Of a stretch of 44,299 bases of DNA, positions 29,822-35,835 are shown one piece after another; positions within the stretch are counted from its first letter, which is position 1, and every line of letters begins with the position of its first letter. The notes beneath the pieces are model-generated. The model saw only the letters and a program-made list of their open reading frames with translations, was not told where the DNA came from and searched no databases. Position numbers and translations under genes: made by a program. This stretch comes from CAYHVH01 sp964360335 (GTDB lineage: Bacteria > Patescibacteriota > Doudnabacteria > UBA920 > 2-01-FULL-46-14): positions 1 through 44,299 of the forward strand of contig CAYHVH010000005.1 in assembly GCA_964360335.1 (NCBI GenBank), read 5' to 3'.

Positions 29822-30430
29822 TCAGAAAAGATATGGTTCTAACTTTAACAATAATTCCCCGCAAGCTTTCCTCCGGTGATCTGCCTTTTCTCTCTCATCC
29901 TCGGTCAGTTCGTCGTAGAACTTTTGATATTCGGGAATAAAAAGTATTGAACGATAGGGATATCCGGGCATCAAGCGCTTGAGAACCTCTTTCTTTTCAG
30001 GGATTACTCCCTCCCGCACGCCCTCCACCCAGACAAGCTCCCGTTCGGCAGGAAAATACACCAAAATTATATTTTTAAGCCGGGCGGTTCTTTTGGGGGC
30101 GGCAACTCCTTCCAATAACTCCAAAAGTTTTTTCACTTTCTGCTCATTCGTCGCATTCGGGCCAAGCCACCGGTTTGATTCTACACCTGGCCTGCCGTCC
30201 AAAGCGTCAACCTCCAACCCCCCGTCGTCAGCGAGTGTCGGATGTTCTGTGCGTTCCGCATAGAATCTGGCTTTTTGAAGAGCATTATCCTTGTAAGTTT
30301 CGCCGATTTCCAGAGGTTCGTCAAGGATACCTAAGTCCTGAAGTGTAATCAGTTCCAGATTGGCATGAACCAAATATTTCTTATAATCACTAAGTTTGGC
30401 AGGGTTCGTTGTTCCCAAAAGCAACCTCAT
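29822..30430 (-). CDS. rdgB: XTP/dITP diphosphatase (RdgB/HAM1 family)
   Basis: Hydrolyses non-canonical purine nucleoside triphosphates to monophosphates, keeping them out of DNA and RNA. The 202-residue protein has the family marks TTNPAKLSDYKKYL at the N-terminus, ETYKDNALQKARFYA, LADDGGLEVDALDGRPGVESNRW. It appears to head the long operon that ends with the UMP kinase gene. The G/A-rich repeat just upstream supplies GGGAGAGG about 8 nt before the ATG, which could serve as ribosome site. Confidence 0.93.
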   Translation of the reverse strand: MRLLLGTTNPAKLSDYKKYLVHANLELITLQDLGILDEPLEIGETYKDNALQKARFYAERTEHPTLADDGGLEVDALDGRPGVESNRWLGPNATNEQKVKKLLELLEGVAAPKRTARLKNIILVYFPAERELVWVEGVREGVIPEKKEVLKRLMPGYPYRSILFIPEYQKFYDELTEDEREKADHRRKACGELLLKLEPYLF

Positions 30431-30434
30431 CTAA

Positions 30435-30595
30435 CGACCTCTCCCTTCATCCCTCCCCACGCCTGGGGAGGGAAAATCGAAAAGAAACCCTCTCCCCTGG
30501 CGACCTCTCGGCCATGAGCTCGAGGCCGAATGGGGGGAGAGTTGCCCGCCCGCCTTCGAGTGGCCGAAGGCCAGCCAGGCGGGGAGAGAGGTCGA
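30435..30595. repeat. palindromic repeat unit, intergenic (copy G)
   Basis: CGACCTCTCCCTTCATCCCT, CCCACGCCTGGGGAGGG, CCCTCTCCCCTGGCGACCTC, then GGGGGGAGAG, a CCGCCTTCGAGTGGCCGAAG region and GGCGGGGAGAGAGGTCGA. Same family as copies A-F inside the giant ORF; its outer ends CGACCTCTC and GAGAGGTCG are inverted. It fills the gap between rdgB and the HD gene; no gene seen. Confidence 0.75.
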
Positions 30596-30617
30596 ACCGT
30601 GATTCGTAAATCATAGA

Positions 30618-31172
30618 TCATAATCCTAAATCCCCCGCAATCTTTTGCATTTCAGTTAAGCATATTTCCACCAACCCTTCCACGTTTATGCCAATGAGTT
30701 CCGGCGCTTGCGCTATCAAATCCCGTTTGGTACCGGCCGCAAAGGACTTGGATTTAAACTTCTTGAGAACGGACTCGGGAGTCAAAGAAACCAATTTTTT
30801 GTCCGGCTGCACGAGCGCACAGGCAACCACCAGACCTGTCAGACTCTCCGCGCAGTACAAGGCCTTATCCAAAAGCGTCTCCGGCTTGAGTCCGTGCAAC
30901 GGGTTGTGAATCTTGATTGCCTCGCACACCTCCGGGTCCAAATCAGTCTGCTTCAAAATCTCGTAGGCCTTGAGAGAGTGCTGTTCCGGCTTGTCGCGCA
31001 GCTCATCATAATCCAAGTCATGCAGGAGTCCTGCCAAGCCCCATTTGTCCTCACTCTCCCCAAATTTCCTAGCAAGTCCCTTCATCAGCGCTTCTGCCGC
31101 CAGCATATGCTTCAGCAAATTCGGGTTCTGGACGTGCTGATGAAGAAGCGCAAGCGCTTGGTCACGGGTCAT
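30618..31172 (-). CDS. HD-domain (HDIG-type) phosphohydrolase-like protein
   Basis: A 184-residue soluble protein with a single HD domain: His in LKHMLAAEALM (about 21), the HD pair in LLHDLDYDEL (about 51-52), later His in EQHSLKAYEIL and KIHN. The arrangement H...HD...D binds two metals in phosphohydrolases acting on nucleotides or cyclic dinucleotides. The substrate is unknown. It is coupled to lysS by ATGA. Confidence 0.85.
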   Translation of the reverse strand: MTRDQALALLHQHVQNPNLLKHMLAAEALMKGLARKFGESEDKWGLAGLLHDLDYDELRDKPEQHSLKAYEILKQTDLDPEVCEAIKIHNPLHGLKPETLLDKALYCAESLTGLVVACALVQPDKKLVSLTPESVLKKFKSKSFAAGTKRDLIAQAPELIGINVEGLVEICLTEMQKIAGDLGL

Positions 31173-32638
31173 TTCTTAGTATCTCTCATCGCTGGGAATA
31201 TGACTGTTTCCCGAATGGATTTGTCCATAAGTACTGCAAATAACCGCTCCGAGAGCCCAAAGCCCGCAGCCGGCGGCATCCCGTATTCCAAAGCTTCCAC
31301 AAAGTCCTCATCCATCATTTGCGCCTCCGTATCGCCGGCCTTCCGCAATTTCATCTGCTCCTCGAAACGCGCTCGCTGATCCAGGGGGTCGTTGAGTTCG
31401 GCAAATCCCTTTCCAAGTTCCGTCCCCCACGCCACGACTTGCAGACGCTGAACCCGATTTGGCTGCTCCGGGAGCCGTTTGGCCAAAGGTTCCACCTCGA
31501 CTGGCGGATACTCCAGAAATCCAACATCCAGTAGTTTCGGCCGAACCAGCTTTTTGTAAATCAGATCCGTCAGTCGGCCCCGGCGAGCAAACTTTTCGTA
31601 CGTGAGTCCGAGCCCTGAAGCCTTTTTGCGAAGCTCGTCGTCCGAAACCTTATCCAAATCCAGCCCAGCATGCTTTTTAAAAACTGAGAAATAATCATAA
31701 CTCTGCCAGGCTTTGCCCCAGTCCACTTCCGTTCCCGCAACCGCGACTTTCAAGGATCCGAAAACCGCTTTGACGACATGGCGGTAGAACTTCTGGAGAA
31801 ATTCTTTAAGGTCGTCGAAGTCCGCGTACGCCCAATAGAATTCCATTTGGGTGTAATCCTGGAGATGCTCGGCGGAGATTCCTTCGTTACGAAAAATTCT
31901 GCCGATTTCAAAAACCCGCTCATAGCCGCCCACCAGCAAGCGTTTGAGCGGCAACTCCAGGGAGATGCGCAAATAAAAATCCTGATCCAAGGCCTTGTGA
32001 TGCGTCACAAACGGCTCCGCCTCCGCTCCTCCCGGAACATGCTCCAAAACCGGCGTTTCCACTTCCAAAAAGCCAGCCGCTGTCAAAAACTCCCGGGTCG
32101 CCGCCCAAAATTTGGCTTTTTTTTGGAAAAGCTCGCGCACTTCGGGGTCCGCCAGCATATCCAGGTAGCGTTTGCGCAGTCGGACCTCAGTATTTGTTAG
32201 TCCGTGCCACTGGTCCGGCAACGCCCGAAGGCTTTTGGCGAGCAAGCGAAACGATTGGACCAGAAGTGTTTTCTCGCCGCTTTTCGTTGCCATCAAAAAA
32301 CCCGTGGCTTCCAGAAAGTCCCCGAGATCCACAAAACTCGCAAAATTCGCAAAGTCCGCGGTCGGCAGTCCATCTTTTTTCAGCAAGAACTGCAATCGCC
32401 CGCTGCCGTCCTCCAGGTTACCGAAAATCAGCGCGCCGTGGCCGCGCATCCCGCGCACCCGGCCGACCAGCGTCACTTTTTTCTTTACCTGGGAAAGCGT
32501 CGAAAAATTCTCCAGCGCTTCGGCGATCGTATGCGTCCGGTTAGCTTTTGCCGGATACGGATCAATCCCGGCCGCCCGCAAACCCTCAAGTTTTTTGAGC
32601 CGTTCGCGGTAGAGCTCAAGTTCTTTTTCCGTAGTCAT
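31169..32638 (-). CDS. lysS: lysyl-tRNA synthetase, class II
   Basis: Charges tRNA-Lys. The 489-residue protein has an N-terminal OB-fold anticodon domain (VTLVGRVRGMRGHGALIFGNLEDGSGRLQ, about 55-83), the class II motif 1 region (RKRYLDML), motif 2 in FEIGRIFRNEGISAEHLQDYTQMEFYW and motif 3 in PPAAGFGLSERLFAVLMDKSIRETVIFP. An extended -10 promoter lies 11 nt before the ATG. The HD protein is its only operon partner. Confidence 0.97.
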   Translation of the reverse strand: MTTEKELELYRERLKKLEGLRAAGIDPYPAKANRTHTIAEALENFSTLSQVKKKVTLVGRVRGMRGHGALIFGNLEDGSGRLQFLLKKDGLPTADFANFASFVDLGDFLEATGFLMATKSGEKTLLVQSFRLLAKSLRALPDQWHGLTNTEVRLRKRYLDMLADPEVRELFQKKAKFWAATREFLTAAGFLEVETPVLEHVPGGAEAEPFVTHHKALDQDFYLRISLELPLKRLLVGGYERVFEIGRIFRNEGISAEHLQDYTQMEFYWAYADFDDLKEFLQKFYRHVVKAVFGSLKVAVAGTEVDWGKAWQSYDYFSVFKKHAGLDLDKVSDDELRKKASGLGLTYEKFARRGRLTDLIYKKLVRPKLLDVGFLEYPPVEVEPLAKRLPEQPNRVQRLQVVAWGTELGKGFAELNDPLDQRARFEEQMKLRKAGDTEAQMMDEDFVEALEYGMPPAAGFGLSERLFAVLMDKSIRETVIFPAMRDTKK

Positions 32639-32649
32639 ATTTGGCTTTT

Positions 32650-32658
32650 ATTATACCA
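32650..32658 (-). promoter_or_regulatory. extended -10 promoter of lysS, near-leaderless
   Basis: Minus strand TGGTATAAT; no good -35 box at the usual distance, as expected for extended -10 promoters. Eleven nt separate the -10 box from the ATG at 32638. Confidence 0.65.
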
Positions 32659-32706
32659 TAAATGACGAAAAAACATAAAAACGAAAGAACGTATAAACAA
32701 TAACAG

Positions 32707-32726
32707 AAGCCGCCTGCCGGCGGCTT
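32707..32726 (-). terminator. hairpin terminator of greA
   Basis: AAGCCGCC-tgcc-GGCGGCTT, perfect 8-bp stem between greA and lysS. On the minus strand it is followed by CTGTTATTGTTTAT, a weak T-rich tail. Confidence 0.6.
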
Positions 32727-32776
32727 TTCCAGATGTTCTTCCCCCCGTCTTTAAGTTTTTCGGTTCTTTGGTCTTT

Positions 32777-33238
32777 CTACAAAATCTCCACGACTTCGTA
32801 AGCAATTTTGCCGGCCGGCGTTTCCACCTGAATCTTATCGCCCGGCTTGGTGCCAATGAGTTTTTGACCGACCAGGGATTCGTTGGAAATCCGCCCATTG
32901 GCCGGATTGGCCTCGTTGGAGCCGACGATGGTGTAGACCTTTTCCTGGCCGTTGGCTTGCAACTTTACAGTCGAACCGATGGCCACAATGTTCCGACTCC
33001 CCCCAGTTTTTATGAGCTCGGCGTTTTTAATCGTCTCTTCCAATTCTTGAATTCGCCCTTCGATGAAAGCCTGTTCCTCCTTAGCTTGGGCGTAATCGGC
33101 ATTCTCGGTCAGGTCACCATGGGCGACCGCCTCTTGGATACGTTCGATGATTTCTTTGCGCCGCTCGTTGACTAAAACCTCCAGTTCCTTTTTGAGTTTC
33201 TCTAATCCTTCTGCTGTCAGTAAATACTTTTTCGCCAT
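32777..33238 (-). CDS. greA: transcription elongation factor GreA
   Basis: Rescues backtracked RNA polymerase by stimulating transcript cleavage. 153 residues from MAKKYLLTAEGLEKLKKEL, with the coiled-coil domain tip ENADYAQAKEEQ (acidic residues of the secondary channel) and the C-terminal FKBP-like domain ending in SNESLVGQKLIGTKPGDKIQVETPAG. The ATG at 33236-33238 is preferred because a good promoter ends 13 nt upstream. Confidence 0.97.
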   Translation of the reverse strand: MAKKYLLTAEGLEKLKKELEVLVNERRKEIIERIQEAVAHGDLTENADYAQAKEEQAFIEGRIQELEETIKNAELIKTGGSRNIVAIGSTVKLQANGQEKVYTIVGSNEANPANGRISNESLVGQKLIGTKPGDKIQVETPAGKIAYEVVEIL

Positions 33239-33251
33239 GTGTATGTAATAG

Positions 33252-33280
33252 ATAATAAATGATAGCCCAAAGGCTGTCAA
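33252..33280 (-). promoter_or_regulatory. promoter of greA, near-leaderless
   Basis: Minus strand: TTGACA (33280-33275), 17-nt spacer, TATTAT (33257-33252), 13 nt before the ATG. Confidence 0.75.
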
Positions 33281-33305
33281 TTTGATAGTCGCTTAGAGCC
33301 TCTGT

Positions 33306-34157
33306 TCAAGCCAGTTTTCGTTGCGCCGACCTGACGACGTTTCCGAGCAACATCGCCACCGTCACGGGGCCGACCCCGCCCGGCACGGGAGCCAGGAGCC
33401 GGGCTTTTTTTACCACACTTTCAAAATCCACGTCCCCGACCACCTCCCCCTTTTCGGAGCCGGTGCTGCCAGCATCAATGACCACGGCCCCCTTTTTCAC
33501 TCGCTCCCCGGTGATAAGCCCCGGCTTGCCCGCGCCCGCAATAATGACATCGGCTTTTTGCGCAAGCTCCGGGAGATTCTCGGTGTAGCGATTGGCGAGC
33601 TTAAAACTAATTTTGCGGTTCAAAAGCAGGGCGGCCAAAGGTTTGCCAATCAAATCCCCCGAACCGACTATCAGCACGTTCGCTTCGGCCAAGTTAACCT
33701 CGGAAACCTCTAAAATTTTCAGCACGGCCGCCACCGCCGGCGGTAAAAACGGCACTTCCTCTCCCCTGAACAGTTTTTGCTTGTTGCCGGAGGTCAAACA
33801 ATCAACATCCAGCTCCGGGCGAATACTATCCAAAACCGCTTGCTTATCCAAATGGCCGGGAAGAGGGAGCTGCACTAAGATCCCGCAGACATCTGGCTGT
33901 TTGTTGAACTCCTGAATGGCCTTTTGCAATGCCGCTTGAGGAGTATTTTCCGGGTATGCCTGGACTTCGACACGAAGACCAACTTCACGGGCACGTTTCT
34001 GTTTGACTCGTATGTAGGAAAGCGAAGCCGGATTTTTCCCGACTAAAATAACAACCAGCCGGGGTGTGATACCGGCTGTTTTAAGTTTGCTAAGCTCGGT
34101 CCGCAATCCGGACAAAATCCCGTCTGCAATTTTTTTGCCGTCAACAATCTCGGCCAT
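33306..34157 (-). CDS. folD: bifunctional methylenetetrahydrofolate dehydrogenase/cyclohydrolase
   Basis: Interconverts 5,10-methylene-, methenyl- and 10-formyl-tetrahydrofolate. The 283-residue protein carries SYIRVKQKRAREVGL (catalytic Tyr and Lys), GILVQLPLPGHLD, a Rossmann NADP site VLIVGSGDLIGKPLAALLL and the C-terminal PVPGGVGPVTVAMLLGN. In the Rossmann signature GRS-x-x-VG is replaced by GSGDLIG. A weak -35/-10 pair ends 8 nt before the ATG, consistent with a leaderless mRNA. Confidence 0.96.
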   Translation of the reverse strand: MAEIVDGKKIADGILSGLRTELSKLKTAGITPRLVVILVGKNPASLSYIRVKQKRAREVGLRVEVQAYPENTPQAALQKAIQEFNKQPDVCGILVQLPLPGHLDKQAVLDSIRPELDVDCLTSGNKQKLFRGEEVPFLPPAVAAVLKILEVSEVNLAEANVLIVGSGDLIGKPLAALLLNRKISFKLANRYTENLPELAQKADVIIAGAGKPGLITGERVKKGAVVIDAGSTGSEKGEVVGDVDFESVVKKARLLAPVPGGVGPVTVAMLLGNVVRSAQRKLA

Positions 34158-34165
34158 TGCGTATT

Positions 34166-34194
34166 AGTATCAAACTAATTGAGGAAAGTCTAAA
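34166..34194 (-). promoter_or_regulatory. putative promoter of folD, leaderless
   Basis: Minus strand: TTTAGA (34194-34189), 17-nt spacer, GATACT (34171-34166), 8 nt before the ATG. The boxes are moderate matches. Confidence 0.45.
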
Positions 34195-34401
34195 AAAATT
34201 ACGGGTGTGGTATCCTCTGTTTCAGAACTTGAGAAGCTGCGGCAAAGGTTACGACCTGACGTCGTCCTCTCCGTTCTGTCACAGGGCCCACACCCGACTT
34301 GCCATTTACTGCGCTGTGAATGCCTCCTTGAAAAATGACCCCGCAAACTGTGGTTGCGGAGCCAAGTTCCAGGGCCTAGGACCCCAGGAGCTGCCGCAAC
34401 A
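34192..34401 (-). ncRNA. structured small RNA candidate between orphan gene and folD
   Basis: On the minus strand the 5' part folds as GTTGCGG/CCGCAAC (34353-34400) with inner pairs CA/TG, TCC/GGA and GGG/CCC. The 3' part is a long rod: CGGGTGTGG (34288-34296) pairs with CCACACCCG (34202-34210), inside it CTGT/ACAG, CAGAAC/GTTCTG, GAGA/TCTC and ACGAC/GTCGT. It ends in TAATTTTTTT. A weak -10 TATTCT at 34408-34413 would start the RNA about 34401. It is bounded by the terminator of the orphan gene on one side and the folD promoter on the other. I do not recognise the family. Confidence 0.5.
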
Positions 34402-34433
34402 GCGAGTAGAATAATCCTAGCCATAAATAAAGC

Positions 34434-34472
34434 AAAAAACAAGGGGGGCGGCTGGCAATCTGCCAGTCGCCC
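34434..34472 (-). terminator. intrinsic terminator of basic orphan gene
   Basis: GGGCGACTGGCA/TGCCAGCCGCCC (34446-34472) followed on the minus strand by CCCTTGTTTTTT. Confidence 0.88.
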
Positions 34473-34479
34473 GCAAACA

Positions 34480-35412
34480 CTACGCCACTTTGAACAACGA
34501 GCCTTGTTCACCTGATGTCCGGCCCCTCTTCTTAGAAGCAGGCAGGACACCGCTTTTGTGAAGCCACTCCAGGTGGTCAGTCAGGTTGACCAAGGCCGCC
34601 CGAACCCGGCCGTGACTTTTTCTGGTCCACCGTCCGGTAGTAGTCAAACCTTTAAGTGCCGCCCGAAGGTCAGAGGTCGCATACCCGTAGCGAATATCGA
34701 AGCGCCCGCCAAGTTGTGCCGCTAGCTCCGTTAAATCAGCTAGCAGATTACCGAGGGGACGCTTTCCCAACACGATGTCTTCTGACTGCTTTACAACCTG
34801 GGCAAGCCGGGTGCAGGAAAATTCTGCGACTCTGGTTTCGTGATTGAGCCAGTTTGTCAAAAGCTCTCGCTTGGAACGAACGACTGTCGGAAGCGCTGAA
34901 ACCCGGCGGTGTTCTCCTTCTACTTTTGGAATCAAGCGGTAGACGATCTTCGCGCACGCCGCTTGCCAATTCTTTTCAATCACCAACCGCTCCAGACTGC
35001 GCTTCCTGGTCCGCGGAGCCGCAAGAAAGCGCCTAAGCTCCCGCAGTTGCGGTGCCCTCACTCTTCTAAGCGACCGCTTGAGTTCACTGACCGTGCTGAG
35101 CGCCTGCTGCTGCTTTTGTTGGGTAGCCATCTTAGCTCTGAAGACCGCCTGCAACCTTCTCAACAGCTCGTACGATTTCCTCATTTTGGCGGCCTTGGTT
35201 TGCAAGGATGGTATGGCCCGTCCGAGTGCGCGGATCGCTTTTTTGAAACACGGATGACCGACTACCACTATGACTGGTCGCCCGTTTTTCCAGTCCGGGC
35301 GTCTGACCGTTACCTGGTTGCCGCCCCGGCCAACTGTAATGCCTTGTCTTTTGGCTTCGGCGGCAAACCGGTGTGATACCCGAGGGTGCAACAATGCTGC
35401 GTCATAAGCCAT
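34480..35412 (-). CDS. basic orphan protein between two RNA candidates
   Basis: A 310-residue, strongly basic, soluble protein from MAYDAALLHPRVSHRF. I chose the ATG at 35410-35412 because AAGGAGGA stands 7 nt upstream; an ATG six codons earlier lies before that ribosome site. The N-terminal part (about 1-60) could be a small alpha/beta domain (VTVRRPDWKNGRPVIVVVGHP). A long Arg/Lys/Gln-rich helical middle follows (about 75-150), then helical segments and a basic tail ending SLFKVA. No catalytic motif, membrane segment or known family is evident. The charge suggests nucleic-acid binding. It has its own promoter and terminator and is flanked on both sides by structured RNA candidates on the same strand. 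Confidence 0.7.
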   Translation of the reverse strand: MAYDAALLHPRVSHRFAAEAKRQGITVGRGGNQVTVRRPDWKNGRPVIVVVGHPCFKKAIRALGRAIPSLQTKAAKMRKSYELLRRLQAVFRAKMATQQKQQQALSTVSELKRSLRRVRAPQLRELRRFLAAPRTRKRSLERLVIEKNWQAACAKIVYRLIPKVEGEHRRVSALPTVVRSKRELLTNWLNHETRVAEFSCTRLAQVVKQSEDIVLGKRPLGNLLADLTELAAQLGGRFDIRYGYATSDLRAALKGLTTTGRWTRKSHGRVRAALVNLTDHLEWLHKSGVLPASKKRGRTSGEQGSLFKVA

Positions 35413-35442
35413 AAGCCATCCTCCTTCCATTTGGTCGGCTCA

Positions 35443-35470
35443 ACTATACCGCAAAATGAAAAAAGGATCA
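35443..35470 (-). promoter_or_regulatory. promoter of basic orphan gene, overlapping the upstream terminator
   Basis: Minus strand: TTGATC (35470-35465), 16-nt spacer, TATAGT (35448-35443). The -35 box lies in the 3' arm of the terminator hairpin at 35459-35491, so the two signals share bases. Confidence 0.65.
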
Positions 35471-35491
35471 AGCGCAAGCACTGATCCTTTT
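35459..35491 (-). terminator. bidirectional terminator AAAAAGGATCA/TGATCCTTTTT
   Basis: Perfect 11-bp inverted repeat with an 11-nt loop, A-tract on one side and T-tract on the other in both strands. It ends the small RNA at 35459-35660. Confidence 0.85.
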
Positions 35492-35660
35492 TTCGAGGTG
35501 GAGAATATCCCTTCAAACGGGTTCAAATGTCTTATCTTTCAGCTTCCCGAGTTGCCCCGAGTAACCGTCAGCGTCGACTCCAAACTACTTTTTTAGGGTA
35601 GCCGGCCAACTGCGTTTCCGCAATTATTCCGAATTCCGTTTTGAAAGAGGTATCCCCCAC
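35459..35660 (-). ncRNA. structured small RNA candidate, about 200 nt, upstream of basic orphan gene
   Basis: The region has a good promoter and a strong terminator. The minus-strand RNA can fold as a closed domain: GGGGGATA (35657-35650) with TATTCTCC (35506-35499); then TCTTTCA (35647-35641) with TGAAAGA (35540-35534); a hairpin TGCG-GAAA-CGCA (35621-35610) with a GNRA tetraloop; AGTTG/CAACT closing an inner domain; smaller helices CTAC/GTAG and GAGT/ACTC. Nested terminal helices and a GNRA loop are marks of a structured RNA. No convincing open frame fits. It has no tmRNA T-loop and no RNase P core motifs. Family unknown. Confidence 0.6.
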
Positions 35661-35666
35661 GCTATC

Positions 35667-35694
35667 AATTCTACACCCGACTCAATTACCGTCA
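35667..35694 (-). promoter_or_regulatory. promoter of the 200-nt small RNA
   Basis: Minus strand: TTGACG (35694-35689), 16-nt spacer, TAGAAT (35672-35667); predicted start about 35660. Confidence 0.65.
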
Positions 35695-35835
35695 ACAATC
35701 CAAAATTTTGGCTTAAAAACCAAGAAAAACTGCGGAGATGTTAATAAATTGTTCATAAATTGTGCGGAGTGAGTGTAGGGTTAGCTTCCTTTTCCTCCCT
35801 ATTCCACCCGCTCAAAATCAGTTATCGATTAGTAA
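35695..35835. other. AT-rich spacer downstream of mrdA
   Basis: About 140 nt with no gene. It contains GTTAATAAATTGTTCATAAA and the palindrome-like TTATCGATTAGTAATTATCGAT near 35820-35843. No hairpin followed by a T-run is evident for mrdA termination. Confidence 0.4.

Noticed and set aside
34181..34190. GAGGAAAGTC, identical to the start of the RNase P RNA conserved region I
   Set aside because: The other conserved regions (ACAGA..AACCGCC, GGTAAGGGTG, the 3' ACAGAACCC segment) are absent and the folD promoter overlaps. Most likely chance.
34157..34414. 85-residue plus-strand frame in the gap upstream of folD
   Set aside because: It runs through the hairpins of the RNA candidate, has no ribosome site and no recognisable feature.
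35459..35660. tmRNA, because GGGGGATA pairs with TATTCTCC followed by ACC
   Set aside because: No TTCGA-type T-loop, no D-loop consensus GGNTTCGACGG, and no tag frame ending in a typical degradation tag.
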